This document shows positions 1 to 4,276 of a stretch of DNA of 5,645 nt, piece after piece. A program made the translations under genes and the position numbers. The number at the start of each line of letters is the position of its first letter. The stretch's first letter is position 1. The DNA comes from DASUSH01 sp050996575 (GTDB lineage: Bacteria; Actinomycetota; Thermoleophilia; Solirubrobacterales; 70-9), in assembly GCA_050996575.1 (NCBI GenBank), contig JBPCRS010000218.1, positions 1 to 5,645 of the forward strand. The letters run 5' to 3'. The notes under the pieces are model-generated. The model did not search any database, was not told the DNA's origin, and saw nothing but the letters and a program-made list of their open reading frames with translations.

Positions 1-1
1 C

Positions 2-601
2 GGCGGAGACGACGAGCCCGCGACATCGTCGACGGGCGCGACGGGCGCGAGCACCTGCGCCGAGGTCGACGCCCCGGCGCCGAAGAACGTCAAACTCGAG
101 CGCCCCGACCTCGAGCCGCCACCGCCCGGCACCCGCGCGGTCTTCGAGACCAGCTGCGGCGATTTCACGATCATGCTCGACACCGAGAACGCTCCGCGGA
201 CTACCGCCTCGTTCGCATCCTTGATCGAGGAAGGGGTCTACGACGACACCCCCTTCCACCGCGTTGCGCCCGGCTTCGTGATCCAGGGCGGCGACCCTGC
301 CGGCGACGGCACCGGAGGCCCGGGCTATTTCGTCGACGAGCCGCCCCCGCCCGACATCTCCTATACCAAGGGCGTCGTCGCGATGGCGAAGACGGCGGCC
401 GAGCCTCCGGGGCGGTCCGGCAGCCAGTTCTACATCGTCACCGGCGCCGACGCCGGCCTGCCGACCGACTACGCGCTCGTCGGCGAAGTCGTCGAGGGCG
501 AGGAGGCGGTGAGCGCGATCGAGGAGCTCGGCATGGACGGCTCCGACGGCCCGCCGTCGCAACCCGTGATCGTCGAGCGGGCGACGCTCGAACAGGGCTG
601 A
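2..601 (+). CDS. Cyclophilin-type peptidyl-prolyl cis-trans isomerase (5' partial)
   Basis: The reading frame is open from the left edge to TGA at 599-601, so the start lies outside the window. An ATG at 173-175 falls inside the conserved first strand (CGDFTIMLDTENAP) and is not the start. The visible 199 residues are a Thr/Ser/Ala/Gly linker with one Cys (1-20), a Pro-rich spacer (about 21-45) and a cyclophilin domain (about 46-199). Known active-site positions are present: FHR (Arg87), GFVIQGGD (Phe92, Gln95) and GSQF (Phe143). The positions of human CypA Trp121 and His126 seem replaced (GLPTDY), which in this family usually means weak cyclosporin binding. Cyclophilins catalyse Xaa-Pro isomerisation during protein folding. 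The low-complexity linker before the domain suggests an exported or membrane-anchored form, but the N-terminus is not visible. The downstream hydrolase gene overlaps its stop codon. Family assignment is firm; location is inference. Confidence 0.95.
   Translation, partial: GGDDEPATSSTGATGASTCAEVDAPAPKNVKLERPDLEPPPPGTRAVFETSCGDFTIMLDTENAPRTTASFASLIEEGVYDDTPFHRVAPGFVIQGGDPAGDGTGGPGYFVDEPPPPDISYTKGVVAMAKTAAEPPGRSGSQFYIVTGADAGLPTDYALVGEVVEGEEAVSAIEELGMDGSDGPPSQPVIVERATLEQG
31..48 (+). repeat. Two-copy 9-bp tandem repeat in the isomerase linker
   Basis: GACGGGCGC occurs twice in direct succession (31-39 and 40-48) and encodes TGATGA in the Thr/Gly/Ala linker before the cyclophilin domain. The unit is a multiple of three, so copy-number change would lengthen or shorten the linker without a frameshift. 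Confidence 0.7.
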
Positions 602-1461
602 TCACCGACCCGCTCGAACCGCGGCCGTTCTCGCTCGACGCCGGCACCCAGCGACTCGAGGGCGAGGAACTTGGCGAAGGGCCAGCGGTGATCCTCGCGC
701 ACGGTCTGACGGCGACCCGCCGGGTGGTCCTGCACGGATCGCGGGCGTTACCGCGGAAAGGCTTTCTCGTCACCTCCTACGACGCGCGAGGACACGGCCG
801 ATCCGATCCCGCCGGGGTGGGGGAGGGCTACGGCTACGAGTTCCTCGCCCGCGACCTCGGCGCCGTCGTCGAGTCACGAGCCGACGGCGGTCCGGTGGTC
901 CTCGTCGGGCACTCGATGGGCGCACACACCGTTGCCTCGTACGCATTGACCGAGCCCGATCGGGTCGCCGGGGTGGTTTTCGCCGGCCCGGTCTCGATCG
1001 GCCTCGAGCCGCCCGAAGAGGTGATCGTGAGCTGGGACGAGTTAGCCGCCGGTATGGAGGACGGGGTCGAGGGATTTCTCGCCGCCTACGAGCGCCAGGG
1101 GATCGACCCCGCCTGGCGCGAGCCGATTCTGCGCTTCACCCGGGCGCGGCTCAAGGAACATCTGCATCCGCACGCAGTCGCCGAGGCGCTGCGCCAGGTG
1201 CCGCGCTCGGTCCCGTTCGAAGGGCTCGGTGAGCTCGAGAACCTCGATCTGCCGGCGCTGGTCGTCGCCAGCCGCGACGTCGCCGACCCCGGGCACCCCT
1301 ACGCGGTCGCCGAAGCGTGGGCGGGGGCGCTGCCGCAGGCGCGGCTGATCAGCGAGGCCGAGGGTGAGGCGCCGCTCGCCTGGAAGGGCGGAAAGCTCTC
1401 GCGTGAGATTGCCAGCTTCTGCGCCGAGCCCGAGGTCGCCGCGCGGCTGAGCGCGAACTAA
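598..1461 (+). CDS. Alpha/beta-fold hydrolase, probable CTG start
   Basis: This is an alpha/beta-hydrolase of about 287 residues ending at TAA 1459-1461. The first conventional in-frame start is GTG 688, but the frame before it reads ITDPLEPRPFSLDAG... then EGEELGEGPAVILAHG, which is the usual beta1-beta2 hairpin leading to the oxyanion HG motif. Coding therefore starts upstream. The only start-like codon there is CTG 598, overlapping the isomerase TGA (CTGA), which implies translational coupling. Numbered from CTG, features are HG at 35-36, YDARGHGRSD about 61-70 and the nucleophile elbow GHSMG with Ser106. Asp227 in VVASRD is the likely acid. The usual histidine after the last strand is not seen: that segment reads SEAEGEAPLAW, and the only His beyond Asp227 is His233 in DPGHP. 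The substrate is unknown; an esterase, lipase or peptidase role is possible. Fold assignment is firm; start and activity are uncertain. Confidence 0.88.
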   Translation: MITDPLEPRPFSLDAGTQRLEGEELGEGPAVILAHGLTATRRVVLHGSRALPRKGFLVTSYDARGHGRSDPAGVGEGYGYEFLARDLGAVVESRADGGPVVLVGHSMGAHTVASYALTEPDRVAGVVFAGPVSIGLEPPEEVIVSWDELAAGMEDGVEGFLAAYERQGIDPAWREPILRFTRARLKEHLHPHAVAEALRQVPRSVPFEGLGELENLDLPALVVASRDVADPGHPYAVAEAWAGALPQARLISEAEGEAPLAWKGGKLSREIASFCAEPEVAARLSAN

Positions 1462-1479
1462 GGCCGGCGGCCCGGGCGG

Positions 1480-1485
1480 TAGGAT
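1480..1485 (+). promoter_or_regulatory. Putative -10 box for the glycoside hydrolase gene
   Basis: TAGGAT fits the TANNNT -10 pattern and lies 22 bases before the ATG at 1508, in the 46-base gap after the hydrolase stop. Transcription would begin near 1492, giving a leader of about 16 bases that includes the GGGGG Shine-Dalgarno-like run at 1499-1503. No good -35 hexamer is seen. A single hexamer match is weak evidence. Confidence 0.4.
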
Positions 1486-1507
1486 GACGCGCTTCATTGG
1501 GGGTTGA

Positions 1508-2647
1508 ATGAGTGCAATCTCGGTTATCGAGGGGTTTGCCGGGCGACTTGGCATCGCTGCGGCTGTGCTGCTCGCTGGCCTCGTCCTCGCTGCCCCGGCG
1601 GAGTCCTCGACGAAAATCTCCGGCTTCAACGACGACGCCGTCGGTGGCGTCCATCAGATCTCGCCGGACCAGTACGCCGGGCTCGTCCGGGCGACGGGCG
1701 GCAACACGATCCGGACCAACCTCGATTGGCGCCTCGCCGAGCCCGAGCAGGACGTTTGGGCGGAGCGTTGGTGGGAGCGCTGGCAGGAGCTCTACGACTC
1801 GGCGCTCGCCCGGAGGGTGACGCCCGTGTTCATCATCGGTTTCGCGCCGCGCTGGGCCCGCGCTGTCGACATCACCTGCGGTGACTTCGCGGGGCCGGCG
1901 CTCGCTCACGACCCCGGGTTCGGCTCGTGCGAGCTACCGCCCCGGCCGGCGATGGACGACGAGTGGGCCGAGTACGCGAGTGAGGTCGCGCGTCGTTTTC
2001 CGGCGGCGAGGATCGAAGTCTGGAACGAGCCCAACACCAGCGACTACTGGCGGCCCGCGCCCGACCCGGTCCGCTTCGCCCAGCTCTTGACGCATGCCTA
2101 TCACGCGATCAAGGCGGTCAGCCCCGAGACCGAGGTGATCTCGGGCGGCCTGCTCAACGTCCGCAAGACCGACCCGCTAAAGGGTGAGGTCTCGGTTCGT
2201 GACTTCCTCTCGGTCGCATATTCGGCCCTGCCATCGGTGAAGGGGAGCGCCGACATGATCGGCCTTCACCCCTACCCGAGCGGGGCATATGTCGGCATCG
2301 CCAGCCGCTTCCAGCAGGCGTTTGCCGACGTGCGCGCGGTCCGCGACGCTCACGGTGACGAGCAAACCCCGATCTTGGTCACCGAGACCGGGGTTTCGAC
2401 CGCGGACCTGCTTGTCGCCCCCGAGCGCCGCCAGGCGCTGGCGCTGGCGCGGATCGACTCGCTGATGGCGGCGATGCCGGATGTCGCCGGAGTGATCTAT
2501 CACCGCGTGGTCGAGCCGCGCGATACCTCGACGAGCGAGCGCGAGCACGGCTACGCCTGGCTTCGCTACGGCGGCGAGCCGCTTGAGCCGCGACCGGTGT
2601 TCTGCCGCTTCGTCGACCGAGCGAGGCGGTCCTACCCGGGCTGCTGA
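1508..2647 (+). CDS. Secreted glycoside hydrolase, clan GH-A (GH5/GH39-like)
   Basis: This 379-residue protein starts at ATG 1508, supported by GGGGG at 1499-1503 and a hydrophobic export signal directly after the start. Residues 14-29 form the hydrophobic core and APA at 29-31 is a likely signal-peptidase site; the n-region has few basic residues. The mature part is a single TIM-barrel-like domain. Clan GH-A marks are clear: EVWNEPN with acid/base Glu174 after strand 4, GLHPYP (253-257) in the middle, and LVTETG with nucleophile Glu293 after strand 7. Cys124/Cys141 and Cys366/Cys379 could form disulfides outside the cell. The family is a retaining O-glycosidase acting on polysaccharide or glycoside; the substrate cannot be read from the sequence. 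No carbohydrate-binding module is visible. A -10-like TAGGAT lies upstream. The gene carries two long inverted repeats (2236-2270 and 2364-2396). Clan assignment is secure; family number is tentative. Confidence 0.9.
   Translation: MSAISVIEGFAGRLGIAAAVLLAGLVLAAPAESSTKISGFNDDAVGGVHQISPDQYAGLVRATGGNTIRTNLDWRLAEPEQDVWAERWWERWQELYDSALARRVTPVFIIGFAPRWARAVDITCGDFAGPALAHDPGFGSCELPPRPAMDDEWAEYASEVARRFPAARIEVWNEPNTSDYWRPAPDPVRFAQLLTHAYHAIKAVSPETEVISGGLLNVRKTDPLKGEVSVRDFLSVAYSALPSVKGSADMIGLHPYPSGAYVGIASRFQQAFADVRAVRDAHGDEQTPILVTETGVSTADLLVAPERRQALALARIDSLMAAMPDVAGVIYHRVVEPRDTSTSEREHGYAWLRYGGEPLEPRPVFCRFVDRARRSYPGC
2236..2270 (+). repeat. Inverted repeat (bulged hairpin) inside the glycoside hydrolase gene
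   Basis: GGTGAAGG (2236-2243) is perfectly complementary to CCTTCACC (2263-2270). Between them CCGA (2250-2253) pairs with TCGG (2259-2262) around a 5-base loop, and the inner stem abuts the outer stem on its 3' side. This gives 12 paired bases with one 6-base bulge (2244-2249). It codes for part of KGSADMIGLH. Confidence 0.5.
2364..2396 (+). repeat. 33-base near-perfect inverted repeat over the nucleophile codon
   Basis: The arms 2364-2379 and 2381-2396 are symmetric about C2380. The outer 8 bp (AAACCCCG / CGGGGTTT) are perfect. Inside them are one A-C mismatch (2372/2388), one T-G wobble (2376/2384) and otherwise full pairing down to a TCA loop. The GAG codon of the catalytic nucleophile Glu293 (2384-2386) is in the 3' arm. 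The 3' arm ends in GGGGTTT, but no longer T tract follows. Confidence 0.6.
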
Positions 2648-2651
2648 GGCC

Positions 2652-2657
2652 TATGCT
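2652..2657 (+). promoter_or_regulatory. -10 box of a probable leaderless promoter
   Basis: TATGCT (TANNNT) ends six bases before the ATG at 2664, the spacing expected when transcription starts at or next to the A of the start codon. It lies just after the glycoside hydrolase stop (2645-2647). No -35 resembling TTGACA is evident, and no Shine-Dalgarno sequence lies between it and the ATG. Confidence 0.6.
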
Positions 2658-2663
2658 GTCCTC

Positions 2664-3002
2664 ATGGCTGACGACGGGCACGCGGTTCACTACACGGCGG
2701 TCGAGCGCGGTACGCCGATTTACGCCTCCGACGGTTCCGAGATCGGCAAGGTCGACGAGGTCGTCGATAACTACGAGGAGCACATTCTCGACGGAATCGT
2801 GATCGAGGACGCCGACGGCAAGCTTCGCTTCGTCGACGGGCCGGAAGTCCAGCGAACTGCCGAGCGCGGCGTCACGCTGACGATCAGCGCCGCGGAGGTC
2901 GCCGAACTGCCGCCGCCGCAGAAGGCGCCGCCGCGGTTCAGCCCGAACCGATCAAAGGGCCGCATGGGACGCTTGTTCGGGGGCGGCTGGAAGAAGCGAT
3001 AG
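2664..3002 (+). CDS. Small PRC-barrel-like domain protein
   Basis: This 112-residue protein ends at TAG 3000-3002. The frame is open further upstream (a possible ATG at 2583), but that extension lies inside the glycoside hydrolase gene and reads as a low-quality Ser/Arg-rich segment. ATG 2664 sits at leaderless distance from TATGCT and is preferred. Residues 8-80 resemble a PRC-barrel fold: a strand-rich start (TAVERGTPIYASDGSEIGKV, with the turn DGSEIGKV), then DEVVDNYEEHILDGIVIED and a third strand group KLRFVDGPEV. The tail after PPPQKAPP (about 83-90) is basic, with RSKGR and GGGWKKR, and could contact nucleic acid or an acidic surface. PRC-barrels occur in the RNA-processing factor RimM, in photosynthetic reaction centres and in many stand-alone proteins of unknown role. 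There is no signal peptide or membrane segment, so it is probably cytoplasmic. Specific function is not recognised. Confidence 0.85.
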   Translation: MADDGHAVHYTAVERGTPIYASDGSEIGKVDEVVDNYEEHILDGIVIEDADGKLRFVDGPEVQRTAERGVTLTISAAEVAELPPPQKAPPRFSPNRSKGRMGRLFGGGWKKR

Positions 3003-3009
3003 GCCGCGA

Positions 3010-3031
3010 AAACGGCTCTGCCCAGCGGTTT
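3010..3031 (+). terminator. Terminator-like hairpin after the PRC-barrel gene
   Basis: AAAC (3010-3013) pairs with GTTT (3028-3031) and GGCT pairs inside with AGC, giving a 7-bp stem with one G-G mismatch (3014/3027) and a loop CTGCCC. A-rich 5' and T-rich 3' sides resemble an intrinsic terminator placed 7 bases after the stop codon, but only three T are present, so it would be weak. Confidence 0.3.
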
Positions 3032-3033
3032 CC

Positions 3034-3053
3034 CCGGGAACTCCTTGTCCCGG
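3034..3053. promoter_or_regulatory. Inverted repeat overlapping the -35 region, possible operator
   Basis: CCGGGA (3034-3039) and TCCCGG (3048-3053) form a perfect 6-bp dyad with an 8-base spacer. The right half overlaps TTGTCC, the best -35 candidate of the sigma-gene promoter. The location suits a repressor site, but GC-rich dyads of this size also arise by chance. Confidence 0.35.
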
Positions 3054-3071
3054 CAACTACTGTGATACGAT
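3045..3071 (+). promoter_or_regulatory. Putative promoter of the sigma factor gene (extended -10)
   Basis: TGATACGAT (3063-3071) is an extended -10 (TGN then TACGAT). TTGTCC (3045-3050) is a -35 candidate at a short 15-base spacer, or CTTGTC (3044-3049) at 16. Transcription would start near 3078, about 216 bases before the sigma start codon. The local AT-richness against a GC-rich background supports the call. Confidence 0.55.
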
Positions 3072-3274
3072 TTTCCCTGGTGTGGTGCTCGATGTGAGCG
3101 CCGCTTTACTGCTTTGCTCCGAAAGCCGCACCGCCAGTCGCCGCGGACAGGAGCAGCGCACCGGCACGTAGCTCGGTCGTAAAGCCAGGGCAAGGATCAC
3201 TCCGAGCGCCGGCCCCCGGGGGAAATTGGGGCCAACAGCGACCGAAGACCTAAGACAAGACGAATACCGAGAAG

Positions 3275-3281
3275 AAGGAAG
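3275..3281 (+). promoter_or_regulatory. Candidate ribosome binding site of the sigma gene, long spacing
   Basis: AAGGAAG is the best Shine-Dalgarno match before ATG 3294, but it lies 12 bases from the ATG, longer than the usual 5-9. It sits in an unusually purine-rich stretch that is probably single-stranded. Confidence 0.45.
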
Positions 3282-3293
3282 ACTGAGATAGAG

Positions 3294-4244
3294 ATGCGAA
3301 GGACCCGAGCAAATTCCGAGGCACGCGCCGGCAGCCGGCGCCGCGGAGAGCATCCCGCGAAGTCCTCGCCCGCGTCACGTCGCGCGGAGCGCCGCACCGG
3401 TGAGCACGCCGCTGACGATCTCGGCACGCCCGAGAGCTTTCAGCTGTTTCTCAATCAGGCCGGCCGCTTCCCGCTGCTCACGGCGGCGGAGGAGCTCGAG
3501 CTCGCCAAGGGCATCGAGCGCGGCGACCTGTCCTCGAAGGAGAAGCTGGTCAACTCGAACCTGCGCCTGGTCGTTTCGATCGCGCGCCGCTATCAGGGCT
3601 TCGGCCTGCCGCTCCCGGACCTGGTCCAGGAGGCGATGCTTGGCCTGATCCGCGCGGTCGAGAAGTTCGACTGGCGTCGCGGTTACAAGTTCTCCACCTA
3701 CGCGACGCTCTGGATTCGTCAGGCGATTCAGCGCGGTCTCGACAATACCGGCCGGCCGATTCGCCTGCCCGCGCACATCGCGCAGCAGCAGCGGACGCTC
3801 GGTCGCACCGAGGCCGAGCTGACCGCGAAGCTCGATCGTGAGCCGACCGATGAGGAGATCGCCGACAAGTCGAAGTTCACCGCTGAAGAGGTCGCCGCGC
3901 TGCGGGACCTCTCGCGGGTCACGAACAGTCTCGACGCCACAGTCGGTGATGGCGACACCACGTTCGGAGAGCTGCACGCCGACGAGGAGACGCCGGCCCT
4001 CGACGAGGAGGTCGTCGATCGCCAGCGCGAGGGCGCCGTCGCCGATGCGCTCGGCCAGCTGCCCGAGGCCGAGCGACAGGTTCTCGAACTGCGCTTCGGC
4101 ACCGCCGGTGAGGGCGAGATCTCGCTCCGCGACGTCAGCCGCAGGCTCGAGATGCCACAGGCACGTGTCCGTGAGCTCGAGGCCCGGGGCCTGCGCAGGC
4201 TGGCCGCCAACCGCTCGCTCGAAGCCTGGCGCGAAGCCGCTTAG
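3294..4244 (+). CDS. Sigma-70 family RNA polymerase sigma factor (group 1/2-like, no region 1.1)
   Basis: This 316-residue sigma factor directs RNA polymerase to promoters. After a basic Arg/Ser/Ala tail (1-45) come region 1.2 (about 48-78, FQLFLNQAGRFPLLTAAEE), region 2 (about 82-150, with NSNLRLVVSIARRY, DLVQEAMLGLIRAVEKFDW and YKFSTYATLWIRQAI), region 3 (about 153-235, with RPIRLPAHI and PTDEEIA) and region 4 (about 250-312). The acidic region 1.1 of housekeeping RpoD is absent. Against E. coli sigma70, the tryptophan pair W433-W434 is L139-W140, and in the region 4.2 helix R584, E585 and Q589 appear as Gln289, Ala290 and Glu294, while R588 is kept as Arg293. These positions contact promoter DNA, so its preference may differ. 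ATG 3294 follows a long leader. The SDR gene follows by 32 bases. An alternative or second principal sigma is more likely than the sole housekeeping one, but this cannot be settled here. Confidence 0.95.
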   Translation: MRRTRANSEARAGSRRRGEHPAKSSPASRRAERRTGEHAADDLGTPESFQLFLNQAGRFPLLTAAEELELAKGIERGDLSSKEKLVNSNLRLVVSIARRYQGFGLPLPDLVQEAMLGLIRAVEKFDWRRGYKFSTYATLWIRQAIQRGLDNTGRPIRLPAHIAQQQRTLGRTEAELTAKLDREPTDEEIADKSKFTAEEVAALRDLSRVTNSLDATVGDGDTTFGELHADEETPALDEEVVDRQREGAVADALGQLPEAERQVLELRFGTAGEGEISLRDVSRRLEMPQARVRELEARGLRRLAANRSLEAWREAA

Positions 4245-4276
4245 CGGCGGGCCGCACGACGGCGAGCGCTGACCGC

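Larger units (their letters stand above)
3003..3293 (+). other. Intergenic region and long leader upstream of the sigma factor gene
   Basis: These 291 bases hold no convincing protein gene on either strand. Going 5' to 3' they contain a terminator-like hairpin (3010-3031), an inverted repeat CCGGGA-N8-TCCCGG (3034-3053) overlapping a promoter (3045-3071), and a leader of about 216 bases if transcription starts near 3078. The leader has TGCTCC/GGAGCA (3115-3120 with 3150-3155), GGCCCC/GGGGCC (3211-3216 with 3228-3233) and a purine-rich, A-rich stretch (3241-3293). I do not recognise a known riboswitch family. Confidence 0.6.

Noticed and set aside
438..773. Open frame on the minus strand across the isomerase/hydrolase junction
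   Set aside because: Arg/Ser/Pro-rich translation with no domain; it mirrors two well-supported plus-strand genes and is typical of GC-rich antisense frames.
1484..1507. Seven-codon frame ending exactly before the glycoside hydrolase ATG
   Set aside because: ATG 1484 overlaps the -10 box and would lie upstream of the predicted transcription start; too short to support.
1042..1909. Two long minus-strand frames opposite the hydrolase and glycoside hydrolase
   Set aside because: No recognisable motif, biased composition, and complete overlap with genes carrying clear catalytic motifs.
2583..2663. N-terminal extension of the PRC-barrel protein from ATG 2583
   Set aside because: It lies inside the glycoside hydrolase coding sequence and reads as low-complexity Ser/Arg/Ala, while ATG 2664 has a well-placed -10 box.
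3057..3353. Minus-strand frame covering the sigma leader
   Set aside because: Ser/Pro/Arg-rich with no domain, and it overlaps the promoter and the start of the sigma gene; no ribosome site or promoter facing that way was seen.
4236..4248. GCCGC-TTA-GCGGC hairpin at the sigma stop codon as a terminator
   Set aside because: Five-bp stem with a 3-base loop, no T tract, and another gene starts 32 bases later on the same strand.
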